64,000 bases of DNA, taken from NCBI GenBank assembly GCA_963742725.1, contig CAVUMX010000003.1, positions 1,488,001-1,552,000 on the forward strand, in the 5' to 3' direction. A program made the translations under genes and the position numbers. The stretch comes from CAVVAL01 sp963742725. GTDB taxonomy: Bacteria; Actinomycetota; Actinomycetes; Mycobacteriales; Cryptosporangiaceae. Of the stretch, positions 16,725 through 24,411 are shown piece by piece (within the stretch, counting starts at the first letter, position 1; each line of letters begins with the position of its first letter). The notes under the pieces are model-generated. The model was not told the DNA's origin. It made no database searches and saw only the letters and a program-made list of their open reading frames with translations.

Positions 16725-17243
16725 TTAGCCGGCCGCCGTGGTGTCGCTCGCGTCGTCGCCGAGGCTGAGCAGCAGGGTGCGCAGCGTCGCGGCGAGGTCG
16801 TCCTGCTGGTGCTGGTCGAGCGCGGCGAGGATGCGTCGTTCGTTGGCGACGTGGGCGACGACGGCGCGGTCGACGAGCTCGCGGCCGGCGGGCGTGAGGG
16901 CGACGACGACGGTGCGCCGGTTGGCGGGGTCGACGTCGCGCGTGACGTAGCCCTTGGCGACGAGCCGGTCGAGCCGGTTGGTGACGGCGCCCGAGGTCAC
17001 CATCGAGGAGCGGGCCAGCGCACCGGCGGTCATGCCATCGGGTGAGCCCGCGCGCCGGAGGGTCGCGAGGACGTCGAACTCGCCCCGCTCCAGCCCGAAC
17101 TCGCTGAAGACCGTCTGCAGCTCGCGCTCGATGATCCGGGCCAGCCGGGCGAGACGGCCGAGGATCCGCATCGGGGACGCGTCGAGGTCCGGGCGGGCAC
17201 GGGCCCACTGCTCGACGATGCGGTCCACGGCGTCACGCGTCAC
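16725..17243 (-). CDS. MarR-family repressor
   Basis: 172 residues, GTG 17243 with a GAGGAG site. Typical MarR: ELQTVFSEFGLERGEFDVLA, LRRAGSPDGMTAGALARSSM, VTSGAVTNRLDRLVAKGYVT (recognition helix) and the wing RDVDPANRRTVVVALTPAGR. It faces the DMT transporter gene across 91 bp containing three copies of TCAACGTTGA, so it very probably represses itself and the exporter and is relieved by the exported compound. Confidence 0.92.
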   Translation of the reverse strand: MTRDAVDRIVEQWARARPDLDASPMRILGRLARLARIIERELQTVFSEFGLERGEFDVLATLRRAGSPDGMTAGALARSSMVTSGAVTNRLDRLVAKGYVTRDVDPANRRTVVVALTPAGRELVDRAVVAHVANERRILAALDQHQQDDLAATLRTLLLSLGDDASDTTAAG

Positions 17244-17252
17244 GAGAACTCC

Positions 17253-17323
17253 TCAACGTTGAACTGTTTGACGTCAAGGTATCACTGTTGGTACGTTCTC
17301 AACGTTGAACATTTCAACGTTGA
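17253..17323. promoter_or_regulatory. Operator array: three TCAACGTTGA palindromes and one TTGACGTCAA
   Basis: Perfect 10-base palindromes TCAACGTTGA at 17253-17262, 17299-17308 and 17314-17323, plus TTGACGTCAA at 17268-17277. The first sits at the marR 5' end and the last overlaps the DMT gene ribosome site, so both divergent genes would be shut off together by the MarR dimer. Confidence 0.8.
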
Positions 17324-17334
17324 GAGGTTGGCTC

Positions 17335-18258
17335 ATGGGTACCGCATCCCGCACCGCGCTCACCGCGCTCGCGCCCGTGGTCTGGGGCACGACGTACCTC
17401 GTGACCACCGAACTGCTGCCGCCCGACCGGCCGTTGCTGTCGGGAGTGCTCCGCGCGCTCCCCGCGGGGATCCTCGCCATCGCGATCGGGCGCCAGCTGC
17501 CGAAGGGGTCGTGGTGGTGGCGCGCGGCGGTGCTCGGCGTCCTCAACATCGGCGCGTTCTTCGCCCTGCTGTTCCTCGCGGCGTACCGCCTACCAGGAGG
17601 CGTCGCGGCAACCCTCGGCGCCGTCGGCCCGCTCGCGACCGCCGGGTTCGCGCTGGTCCTGCTCGGCGACAGGCCCACCCGGTGGCGGCTCGGATGGGCG
17701 GCCGGCGGCATCGTCGGGGTCGCCCTGATGGTGCTGCGCCCGGACGCCGGATTCGACGCGGTCGGGATGGTCGCGGGCCTCGCCGGACCCGTCGCGATGA
17801 GCGCCGGCGTCGTGCTCACCCGTCGCTGGGGGCGGCCGGTCGGGGCGGTGACCTTCGCCGGCTGGCAGCTCACGGCCGGCGGCCTGTTCCTCCTGCCGAT
17901 CGCGCTGCTCATCGAGGGGCCGCCGCCGTCGCTCACCGTCGAGGCGCTCGGCGGGTACGCCTGGCTCGCGATCGTGGGTGCCCTGCTCGCGTACTCGCTG
18001 TGGTTCCGGGGGATCGGTGAGCTGCCGGTCGTCGCCGTGTCCTTCCTCGCACTGCTCTCGCCGATCGTCGCCACCGGGCTCGGCTGGCTGGTCCTCGGGC
18101 AGTCGCTGACCGCCGTGCAGGCCCTCGGGTTCGCGCTGGCGCTCCTGTCCATCCTCGCGGCGCAGCTGACGCCTCCGCGGCGGCGCCGCCGTCGCTCGGA
18201 CGAGACCGAGCGCCCCGCGCATCGGCGCCGGCGATTCACGGTGGTGGCGACGTCCTGA
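17335..18258 (+). CDS. DMT-superfamily (EamA) exporter
   Basis: 307 residues with ten predicted membrane helices in two EamA halves: ALTALAPVVWGTTYLVTTEL...ALPAGILAIAIGRQLP at the start and GMVAGLAGPVAMSAGVVLTR... AFALALLSILAAQL at the end; AYRLPGGVAATLGAVGPLAT and WFRGIGELPVVAVSFLALLS are the conserved helix-end motifs of RhaT/YedA-like drug and metabolite exporters. The basic tail (RRRRRRSD) is cytoplasmic. ATG 17335 is used; TTG 17305 would start inside operator sequence. Partner of the divergent MarR repressor. Confidence 0.88.
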   Translation: MGTASRTALTALAPVVWGTTYLVTTELLPPDRPLLSGVLRALPAGILAIAIGRQLPKGSWWWRAAVLGVLNIGAFFALLFLAAYRLPGGVAATLGAVGPLATAGFALVLLGDRPTRWRLGWAAGGIVGVALMVLRPDAGFDAVGMVAGLAGPVAMSAGVVLTRRWGRPVGAVTFAGWQLTAGGLFLLPIALLIEGPPPSLTVEALGGYAWLAIVGALLAYSLWFRGIGELPVVAVSFLALLSPIVATGLGWLVLGQSLTAVQALGFALALLSILAAQLTPPRRRRRRSDETERPAHRRRRFTVVATS

Positions 18259-18462
18259 CGGCAGACCCGCTACCGCAACGGTGACTACCAAGAGTAGGGG
18301 CTTCCGCACCACGAGTACGCGCCAGGCTCTGAACGCCAGCGACCGTTCCCCTCGACGGAACGGGTCCGTGGCAGGTCGGCGCCGGCCGCCGAACTGTTGA
18401 CATCGACCGCACCACCCGGTGCGGCGTCCGATAGCGACACCCGATGCCCAAGGAGGCAGCGC
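18259..18462. other. Upstream region of relic peptide locus
   Basis: No gene. It contains the inverted repeat at 18344-18362 shared with the 45 kb peptide locus, a TTGACA at 18397-18402 without an acceptable -10 at 16-19 bases, and a second small inverted repeat CGCACC-N4-GGTGCG at 18407-18422. Confidence 0.5.
18344..18362. promoter_or_regulatory. Inverted repeat CGTTCC-N7-GGAACG (copy 1)
   Basis: CGTTCC (18344-18349), seven-base spacer CCTCGAC, GGAACG (18357-18362), extendable to seven-base arms. The same arms with the same spacer length occur at 45079-45097 before the second peptide gene, at a similar distance (about 110 versus 89 bp from the start codon). It is thus the best candidate operator for a common regulator, possibly the LAL protein at 47.4 kb. 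Confidence 0.6.
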
Positions 18463-18588
18463 ATGTCCGTCATCACCGCCACCGCCCAGGAACTCCTCGC
18501 CGGCGATGTCGTCCCGGGTCGGGAGTTCAACTTCCCGACCGAGATCAGCGCCGAGGGCAACCCCGACCACGTGACGCACTACTGCTGA
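18463..18588 (+). CDS. RiPP-like precursor peptide A, C-terminal Tyr-Cys
   Basis: 41 residues, ATG 18463 with a strong AAGGAGG site. A helix-prone leader (MSVITATAQELLAGD) precedes a C-terminal part TEISAEGNPDHVTHYC. The end resembles that of the 36-residue peptide at 45177 (FEITASGGDPTNYC): both have a Glu-Ile-(Ser/Thr)-Ala turn region, glycine, Pro/Asp, and finish exactly on Tyr-Cys. A transcription-attenuating hairpin and a DUF2332 gene follow in both loci. No Trp is present. The product and modification are unknown; a prenylated or otherwise Cys-modified peptide is my inference. Linked enzymes at this copy are decayed, so it may no longer mature here. Confidence 0.6.
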   Translation: MSVITATAQELLAGDVVPGREFNFPTEISAEGNPDHVTHYC

Positions 18589-18636
18589 TCGTCCGAGGTC
18601 ACCGTCATCGGCGGTGACCCGACGAACCATTGCTGA
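18589..18636 (+). other. Second core peptide in frame after the stop codon
   Basis: Continuing in the same frame beyond the TGA (18586-18588) are 15 codons ending SEVTVIGGDPTNHC and then another TGA. This tail matches the 45 kb peptide core FEITASGGDPTNYC better than the annotated peptide does. It has no start codon or ribosome site of its own. It is either the relic of a duplicated precursor or a readthrough extension. Confidence 0.55.
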
Positions 18637-18640
18637 GCGA

Positions 18641-18672
18641 CGAGGGCCGGCCAGAACCCTGGCCGGCCCTCG
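18641..18672 (+). terminator. Attenuator hairpin after precursor A
   Basis: CGAGGGCCGGCCAG (18641-18654) pairs perfectly over 14 bp with 18659-18672 around an AACC loop, 5 bp after the second stop. Only a weak T run follows. Between a precursor and its enzyme gene, such a hairpin usually raises precursor transcript over enzyme transcript. Confidence 0.7.
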
Positions 18673-18709
18673 CTGTTTCCGCTCGCACCCACACCAGAGA
18701 GGCACAGCC

Positions 18710-19357
18710 ATGAGATCCGCCCGTGACGTCAGCATCGCCGAGCTGGTCGAGCGGGACGAGGTTGAGGCCGGGCTGGTCTGGGCAGCGGCCAGGTCCGCGT
18801 TCCTCGCCAACGCCGACCGCGTGACCGCCGCGCTCGACCGCCCGGTCCAGCAGCACCAGCCGGACCGGGCCGCACACCTGCTGCGCGGTCTGGCGATGCT
18901 GGACGCGCCACGCGTGCGGCTGCTGGAGATCGGGGCGTGCGCCGGCCTCAACCTCGGCCTCGACCGGTACTCGTGGACAGGCCCGGACTGGACGTGGGGC
19001 GACAGCGCGTCCGCGGTCCAGCTCCCCGCCTACGGACCGTCGCCCGGCGACATCGAGATCGTCCAGCGCGCCGGCTGCGACCTCGACCCGCGCGACCCCG
19101 CCGATCCGGCGGACGCCCGGATCCTGCGCTCGTTCATCCCACCCGAGCACACGAGCGACCGGCAGGAACTGGACGCCGCGCCCGCCCTGGCCGCCGGTGC
19201 CGGCACCAAGGTCACCCGCGCGGGAGCCGCGGACTGGCTCCGCGATCAGTTCGAACAGCCCGTCGACGACGGCGTGGTCACCGTGGTCTGGCACAGCCTC
19301 GTGCGGCTCTACCTCGACCCGGTGGCGGATACCCGACAACCGGGCGTCGCGCCTTGA
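18710..19357 (+). pseudogene. DUF2332 protein, internally deleted and C-terminally truncated
   Basis: 215 residues, ATG 18710 with a GAGAGG site. Its first ten residues (MRSARDVSIA) are identical to the 320-residue DUF2332 protein at 46376, then about 85 residues of that protein are missing, and similarity resumes at ARSAFLANADRVTAALDRPV, RLLEIGACAGLNLGLDRYSW and GWT-type segments GPDWTWGDSASAVQLPAYGP. It ends about 40 residues early (WHSLVRLYLDPVADTRQP) without the final beta region. The open frame is intact, so a truncated protein could be made, but the pattern is that of a decayed duplicate of the 46 kb gene. Confidence 0.65.
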
Positions 19358-19378
19358 CTCCCCGTGCCGACCCCACGG

Positions 19379-19407
19379 CGGGCCGCCAGCGTCGCGCTGG
19401 CGGCCCG
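19379..19407. terminator. Bidirectional terminator hairpin
   Basis: CGGGCCGCCAGC (19379-19390) pairs with GCTGGCGGCCCG (19396-19407) around a five-base loop, between the DUF2332 copy and the converging secreted-protein gene. Confidence 0.7.
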
Positions 19408-19420
19408 GCTCCCGGCACGA

Positions 19421-19963
19421 TCAGACGCAGTTGCCGCAGATGTCGATCGGTCCGTCGTCCTCACCGGTCGGCGGCCGGCCGAACGGGATCTGCTCGCCGA
19501 CGACCGGCGTCCCGGGCGAGCCGTTCTCGTCCGCGGGCACCTCGACCGCGTAGCAGCCGACGTGCGTGCCCATCTCGGTGCGCAGGCACACGGCCTCGGT
19601 GCCGACCGGGACGCTCAACCGCTTGGTGAACGCGTCGCCGCCGTCCCAGAACGGGTACGACGGGCCGGTGACGAGGTCGGACGAGAGCTCGGTACGGTCG
19701 AGCTTGTAGCCGATGACCTCCACCTTCCGGCGGCAGTGCGTGCCACCGACGATCGTCTCGGCGACGGCGACACCGTCGACCCGGACCGCGCCCGGCCCGT
19801 CGGCCACCACGGACATCTCGTGGATTCCCCAGCGGTGGCACTGCTGCTTCGCCGGGGCCGCGCTCGAGGGCGTGAATCCCAGCGCCACGATCCCGGCCAG
19901 GGTCAGGCCGGTGACCAGCAGGGCGGAACCGATCAGGCGTCGTACGGAGATCCTGTTACTCAT
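19421..19963 (-). CDS. Secreted cysteine-containing protein of unknown function
   Basis: 180 residues from ATG 19963. A signal peptide (RRLIGSALLVTGLTLAGIVA...SSAAPA) precedes a mature region with six or seven Cys (QQCHRWG, GTHCRRK, AVCLRTEMG, HVGCYAVE, DICGNC) likely to form disulfides, and ends with an acidic, Pro/Gly-rich tail. I do not recognise the family. An upstream start at 20008 would add residues before the basic n-region; ATG 19963 has the better signal-peptide geometry. Confidence 0.6.
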   Translation of the reverse strand: MSNRISVRRLIGSALLVTGLTLAGIVALGFTPSSAAPAKQQCHRWGIHEMSVVADGPGAVRVDGVAVAETIVGGTHCRRKVEVIGYKLDRTELSSDLVTGPSYPFWDGGDAFTKRLSVPVGTEAVCLRTEMGTHVGCYAVEVPADENGSPGTPVVGEQIPFGRPPTGEDDGPIDICGNCV

Positions 19964-20076
19964 TGCTCCTCGTTCTGTACGTGGACTCACAGCACGAGAT
20001 GCAACCACAGCCGGCCGGAGCCGTCACTGGCGTACGGCCGCGGCCGGCTTGATATTGCAGGTTTACGCAACGGCCG

Positions 20077-20637
20077 TCACTTCCTGACGCTGGGGCCGTC
20101 CATGATCTCGTACCAGATGGGCCCGCCCTCCCGGCTGAACGCCTCGACTTCGCCCAGCTGAGCGCGGTCGACCACCGCCGTGACGTAGTTCACGTCGGAC
20201 TCGAGCAGCCGGCGGACGGCAACGGGAGTGGCCGCCTTCCCGCCGGCGCCGGCCAGCTGCAGCCGGACGATCTCCGAGGGGAGCACCGAGACCACGAGCA
20301 CGTCGTCCGAACCGGGAAAGCTGACACGGAGTAGCGACGGCGGCCGCATGTACGACGGGCGCGGCTCGGGCATGTCGCCGTGCCAGAGGTGGACCCTGGG
20401 GACGTCCCAGTCCAGGTCGCACATGAGCTCGCGCCGGGCGCCGTCGACCCGGACCTGTAAGCACGCCCCGTCCGGCCCCTGCTGGGCGAGGACCGCCCAC
20501 CGCGACTCGCCCACGGTGCCGTGGTGGACCACCAGGACGGGCCCGGCCGGGTCGCGCGGCCAGAGGAAGTACCCGGCGCCGGCGAGCAGCACCGCCATGA
20601 AGATGTTGCCTGCCCAGCGTTGGCGAGGCTTAGACAA
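20077..20637 (-). CDS. Membrane-anchored protein of unknown function
   Basis: About 186 residues. Starts at TTG 20637 with AGGAGA six bases upstream, overlapping the end of the upstream gene (20630) by 8 bases. One N-terminal membrane helix (NIFMAVLLAGAGYFLW) then an extracytoplasmic beta-rich domain (GTVGESRWAVLAQQGPDGA, LLRVSFPGSDDVLVVSVLPS, VNYVTAVVDRAQLGEVEAFS). Not recognised. It and the next gene form a two-gene operon of related topology. Confidence 0.6.
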   Translation of the reverse strand: MSKPRQRWAGNIFMAVLLAGAGYFLWPRDPAGPVLVVHHGTVGESRWAVLAQQGPDGACLQVRVDGARRELMCDLDWDVPRVHLWHGDMPEPRPSYMRPPSLLRVSFPGSDDVLVVSVLPSEIVRLQLAGAGGKAATPVAVRRLLESDVNYVTAVVDRAQLGEVEAFSREGGPIWYEIMDGPSVRK

Positions 20638-21256
20638 CGGGGATCTCCTGTCCGGCCGCGTCCATGACCTGGAACCGCGTGAAGACCGTCTCACCGTCGA
20701 CCGGCTTCATGTCGACGGGAAGCCTGACCTGCTTCAGGTGTATCCAGTACGCGGGCCGCTCGAGGTCCTCGTGCCGGCGCGCCTCGGCCTCGACGACCTC
20801 GCCGCCCGGCAGGGTGTACCGGACCGTGCGGGCGTCCTCAGGCAGCAGGCCGAAGGCGACCAGTTCGACGGCGTGCCGGCGATCCTTGTCCAGCCGGTAG
20901 AACTCCTTCGTCGCCGGCACCCAGGCGTCCACGTCCTTCGGCTTGGCCCAGGCGCAGTAGTCCAGCAGCTTCCTGTCCGACCGCTGCCGTTGCCGCCAGG
21001 TGACCAGGCAACCGTCGTCGGGCCGTACGTCGATCGCGTAGCCGTCCTCCTCGTAGCTGAGCAACGGATCGCTGCCGAGGTTGGCGAGGCCCCGCGCGGC
21101 GCCCGACCCCACCGCGACCAGCGCGAGCGACGCCAGCGCCGACACGAGCACCAACGCGACCATCTCGTCCGGACGGAGGCCGCGAACCCACGTCCACCCG
21201 GAGCGCCAGAGCGGTTCCCCACGCCCGCGCCGGCCGGTCCTGCGCTGCTTCGCCAT
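20630..21256 (-). CDS. Membrane-anchored protein of unknown function
   Basis: 208 residues from ATG 21256. A basic N-terminus (MAKQRRTGRRGRGEP) leads to one membrane helix (MVALVLVSALASLALVAVG) and an extracytoplasmic domain including DDGCLVTWRQRQRSDRKLLD, RTVRYTLPGGEVVEAEARRH and YWIHLKQVRLPVDMKPVDGE. Similar in plan to the downstream gene, with which it overlaps. Function unknown; possibly a secreted-side sensor pair. Confidence 0.6.
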   Translation of the reverse strand: MAKQRRTGRRGRGEPLWRSGWTWVRGLRPDEMVALVLVSALASLALVAVGSGAARGLANLGSDPLLSYEEDGYAIDVRPDDGCLVTWRQRQRSDRKLLDYCAWAKPKDVDAWVPATKEFYRLDKDRRHAVELVAFGLLPEDARTVRYTLPGGEVVEAEARRHEDLERPAYWIHLKQVRLPVDMKPVDGETVFTRFQVMDAAGQEIPVV

Positions 21257-21443
21257 GGCGGCGATGGTAGGTGCCTCGCAAGCGGACAAGGCCCGGCTGG
21301 ACGTGACCTGCCACGCTTGAGCGGTACCGGCGCCACCTGTGCAGCGGCACCACGGTCGCGGGCCGCACGACGTACGAGCCGGGGCGACAGACCGTCGGCG
21401 TCGGCTGAGCGGTTCTGGACCAGCCGAGACGTAGGGTGGCCGT

Positions 21444-22445
21444 ATGGAGCCCTCCACCGAGGTCGACGATCCGCGTGAAGCCAATGAGGACGCGCTCGTC
21501 GCGCGGATAGCCAGGACGATGCGGCGGCAGCTCGAGAAGGACTACGCGCCGGCCGCGACAAGACGGGATGCGCACCCCAAACACACCGGGCTGTTCGAGG
21601 GGACGTTCGAGGTCGCGCCGGATCTGCCGGCCGAGTTGCGGGTGGGCGTGTTCGCGGAGGCACGGTCGTACCGGGTGTGGGTCCGGACGTCGAATGCGAG
21701 CGCCAAGCCGCAGTCCGATGCCGTCCGGGATGTTCGGGGTCTGGCCATCAAGCTGCTCGACGTGCCGGGGGCGAAGATCCCGGAGAGCGACGAGGAGCAG
21801 TCGCAGGACTTCGTGGTGCTCAGCACGCCCAACATGCCGCTGGGGACGCTCCGCCTGTTCCACGACGCCATCGTCTACAGCATCCGGTACTCGCCGCTGC
21901 TGTTCGCCGCCAAGATGTTCCTCACCGGCAGGTCGCGCCTACTCAAGGAGTTGGACGCGCTCCGTATCCGGCCCACTTCCCCGCTGGAGATCCGGTACTG
22001 GAGCACGACGCCGTACCGGTTCGGCGCCGACCGGATCGTCAAGTACTCGCTGCTGCCGATGTCCGACGCCACGAGCCCGCTCCCGCCGTCGCCGCTGCCC
22101 GACGACTATTTGAGCCGGGCGATGGAGACCCGGCTCTCTCAGGAGGACGTCCGCTTCGCGTTCGCGGTGCAGTTCCGGGCCGACGGTATGCACGTCCACG
22201 ACGCCGCTCCCCGTTGGGACGAGTCGGTCTCGCCGTTTCGCACGGTGGCGACGCTCACCATCCCGGCGCAGGTGTTCCGCACGGCGGAGCGCGACCAGCG
22301 TTCCGAGGAGCTGAGCTTCTCACCGGGGCACGCGCGGGTCGAGCACCGTCCCGTAGGACCGATCAACCGTGCCCGTATGCAGGTCTACCGGACCAATTCC
22401 GAGTTCCGGCACGACCGCAGCGGTCACGCCCGGCTGACGCGGTAG
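21444..22445 (+). CDS. Catalase-superfamily (catalase-like) heme protein
   Basis: 333 residues. KHTGLFEGTFEVAPDLPAEL, EARSYRVWVRTSNASAKPQS, DVRGLAIKLLDVPG and QSQDFVVLSTPNMPLGTLRL match the catalase-like branch that is half the length of true catalases, and PINRARMQVYRTNSEFR near the end holds the Tyr-containing region that ligates heme in the superfamily. Such proteins catalyse peroxide, peroxygenase or allene-oxide-like reactions rather than simple catalase activity. ATG 21444. Stands alone, converging on the sulfotransferase gene. Confidence 0.75.
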   Translation: MEPSTEVDDPREANEDALVARIARTMRRQLEKDYAPAATRRDAHPKHTGLFEGTFEVAPDLPAELRVGVFAEARSYRVWVRTSNASAKPQSDAVRDVRGLAIKLLDVPGAKIPESDEEQSQDFVVLSTPNMPLGTLRLFHDAIVYSIRYSPLLFAAKMFLTGRSRLLKELDALRIRPTSPLEIRYWSTTPYRFGADRIVKYSLLPMSDATSPLPPSPLPDDYLSRAMETRLSQEDVRFAFAVQFRADGMHVHDAAPRWDESVSPFRTVATLTIPAQVFRTAERDQRSEELSFSPGHARVEHRPVGPINRARMQVYRTNSEFRHDRSGHARLTR

Positions 22446-22449
22446 CCGA

Positions 22450-23619
22450 TCAGCCAGAGCGGGAAGGCCAGCGCGCAAGGTAGCCGGCGAAGCGTTCGTC
22501 GACCTCCTCGCCGGTCAGCCCGAAGTCGGAGAGCTGATAGCGGTGGGACGGGCGGCGATCGCCCGACGCCGACTCCGCGTGCAGGGCTGTCATCGCCGCC
22601 TGCGCCTCACCGGTCAGCGGCAACCCGAAGTGCGCGTACACCTTCTCGACCGTGCCGACCGGGTCGGCGACGAAGTCGTCGTAGTACACGTCGCAGAACC
22701 GTGCCTGGTCGTACCTGGCGCGATCGGCGGCGAACGTGTCGAGACCGCGGGCCCACAGGTCGAGCTGGCTGCGGCCGACGAGTTCGCCGTGGAAGACCTC
22801 GGACCAGTCCTTGGCCGCTGTCGCGTTGAGGCTGCAGATGGAGGCGATCGCGGTGCGGGGAGCGCGGTGCATCTGGATCAGCAGCGCGTCGGGGTAGACC
22901 GTGAGCAACGCGTCCAGCGCGAACAGGTGGCTGGGGTCCTTGAGCACCCACCGCCGGTCCTGGTCCGGCAGGCCGATCAGTTCGAGGTTGCGACGGTGCC
23001 TGCGGTACGGCTCGGTCCAGTCCTGTCCGGCGAGCCAGGCCGAGTACGTGGGCAGGTGGGCGAGGCACTCGTACGAGATCGACCGCGCGGACTGCCGCAC
23101 CAGCTGCCAGCACTCTTCGACCTGGTCCGCGGACATGTAGTGCAGCCCCATGAACTCGGGATGCTCGACGTGGTGCTGGCGGTATCCCGCCTCGATGCCC
23201 GCGAAGATCGGGTTGTTCGCCCAGGTGTCCCGCGGCGGGCGCGGCTGCGGTACCTGCGTGAGCCACAGCTCCAGGCCCTGGTGGGCGGGGTCCTCGACGA
23301 GGAGCCGGTGCAGGGCGGTGGTCCCGGTGCGCGGCAGGCCGGTGACGAAGATCGGCCGTTCGATCGGGGCGCCCGCACTCTCGGGGTGCTGCCGCGACCC
23401 GGCCTCGCTGAGGAGCCGGGCCACCAGCGCGCCGCGCAGGAAGGCCCGCTTCGCCTTGTTGCCGACCGGGGTCAGCGCGGCGTCGCGCGCGTAGGACTCC
23501 AGCAGCACCGCGAGCGCTTCGTGGTAATCCGGTGCGCCGAAGTCGTCGAGCCCGGTGATCCTGGTGGCGGAGGCGTGCAGATCCTCGACGGTGCCGACAC
23601 TGTCGCGTCCCGTGCCCAT
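22450..23619 (-). CDS. PAPS-dependent sulfotransferase
   Basis: 389 residues. The 5'-phosphosulfate-binding loop is FVTGLPRTGTTALHRLLVED (PSB), and RWVLKDPSHLFALDALLTVY plus DALLIQMHRAPRTAIASICS contain the 3'-phosphate-binding Arg/Ser of the bacterial Sulfotransfer_3 family. ATG 23619 with an AGGAGTG site. It is the last gene of a minus-strand set with SDR and DUF1214 genes, and PAPS-making genes (cysD, cysNC) run the other way, so it probably sulfates a lipid or steroid-like alcohol. Substrate cannot be read from sequence. Confidence 0.88.
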   Translation of the reverse strand: MGTGRDSVGTVEDLHASATRITGLDDFGAPDYHEALAVLLESYARDAALTPVGNKAKRAFLRGALVARLLSEAGSRQHPESAGAPIERPIFVTGLPRTGTTALHRLLVEDPAHQGLELWLTQVPQPRPPRDTWANNPIFAGIEAGYRQHHVEHPEFMGLHYMSADQVEECWQLVRQSARSISYECLAHLPTYSAWLAGQDWTEPYRRHRRNLELIGLPDQDRRWVLKDPSHLFALDALLTVYPDALLIQMHRAPRTAIASICSLNATAAKDWSEVFHGELVGRSQLDLWARGLDTFAADRARYDQARFCDVYYDDFVADPVGTVEKVYAHFGLPLTGEAQAAMTALHAESASGDRRPSHRYQLSDFGLTGEEVDERFAGYLARWPSRSG

Positions 23620-23633
23620 CGTCACTCCTGGGG

Positions 23634-24407
23634 TCAGTGGTGGAACTCGCCGCTGTTGACGTCGAGACACTGGCCGGTGATCGCGCGGGCCAGGTCGGAG
23701 GCCAGGAACACCACGGCGTCGGCGATCTCGTCCGGCTCGGGGAGCCTGCGCAGGTCGATCCTGGCCGCGGTCTCGTCGTAGATCTGCTGGGCCGGGACGC
23801 CGCGCTCGGCGGCGAGGTAGCCGAAGTACCACTTGAGCGAGTCGGCCCAGATGTAGCCGGGCGCCACCGAGTTGACCCGGACGCCCTGCGGCCCGAGTTC
23901 GCTGGACAGGCTCTGGGCGAGCGCGAGCAGGCTCGCCTTGGCCATCTTGTAGGCGCCGAACGGTTGCCGTGAATGGCGCAGCACCGCCGAGTTGATCATC
24001 ACCACCGAGCCCCGGTTCGCTGCCAGGGCCGGGACGAACAGCCGCGTCAGCCGCAGGGCGCCGAGGACGTTGGTCTCGAATCCTCCGCGCACCTGGTCGA
24101 GGTCCACTGTGGCCAGATCGCCCAGCGGCGGGAGCGCGAAGGCGTTGTTGACCAGGACGTCCACCTTGCCGAACGTCTCCATCGCGACGTCCGCCAGCCG
24201 CGTGGCCGCGGCGTCGTCGTTGATGTCGGTGGGCACGGTCACCGCGCGGCGCCCGAGATCGGTGATCTCCTTCGCCACGTCCACCAGGCGGGATTCGGTG
24301 CGTGCCGCCAGCACGACGTCGGCACCGGCCCGCGCGGCCTGCACGGCGATGGACCGGCCGAGCCCCGGGCCGACCCCCGACACCACGACGACCTTGCCGT
24401 TCAGCAT
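23634..24407 (-). CDS. Short-chain dehydrogenase/reductase
   Basis: 257 residues: GKVVVVSGVGPGLGRSIAVQ supplies the cofactor loop, DVLVNNAFALPPLGDLATVD (NNA), VVMINSAVLRHSRQPFGAYK with catalytic Ser and AYKMAKASLLAL with Tyr-x-x-x-Lys, and VAPGYIWADSLKWYFGYL. Classical SDR acting on a secondary alcohol or ketone. Four bases after the DUF1214 gene and 14 before the sulfotransferase, thus one operon; a hydroxyl made by reduction would be the natural sulfation site. Confidence 0.9.
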   Translation of the reverse strand: MLNGKVVVVSGVGPGLGRSIAVQAARAGADVVLAARTESRLVDVAKEITDLGRRAVTVPTDINDDAAATRLADVAMETFGKVDVLVNNAFALPPLGDLATVDLDQVRGGFETNVLGALRLTRLFVPALAANRGSVVMINSAVLRHSRQPFGAYKMAKASLLALAQSLSSELGPQGVRVNSVAPGYIWADSLKWYFGYLAAERGVPAQQIYDETAARIDLRRLPEPDEIADAVVFLASDLARAITGQCLDVNSGEFHH

Positions 24408-24411
24408 CCCG

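Noticed and set aside
18397..18462. Longer version of precursor A starting at TTG 18397
   Set aside because: That TTG is part of a TTGACA element and lacks a ribosome site; ATG 18463 has AAGGAGG.
18586..18588. Selenocysteine at the TGA between the two cores
   Set aside because: No SECIS-like hairpin at the right distance was recognised, and the following hairpin lies after the second stop; ordinary stop is simpler.
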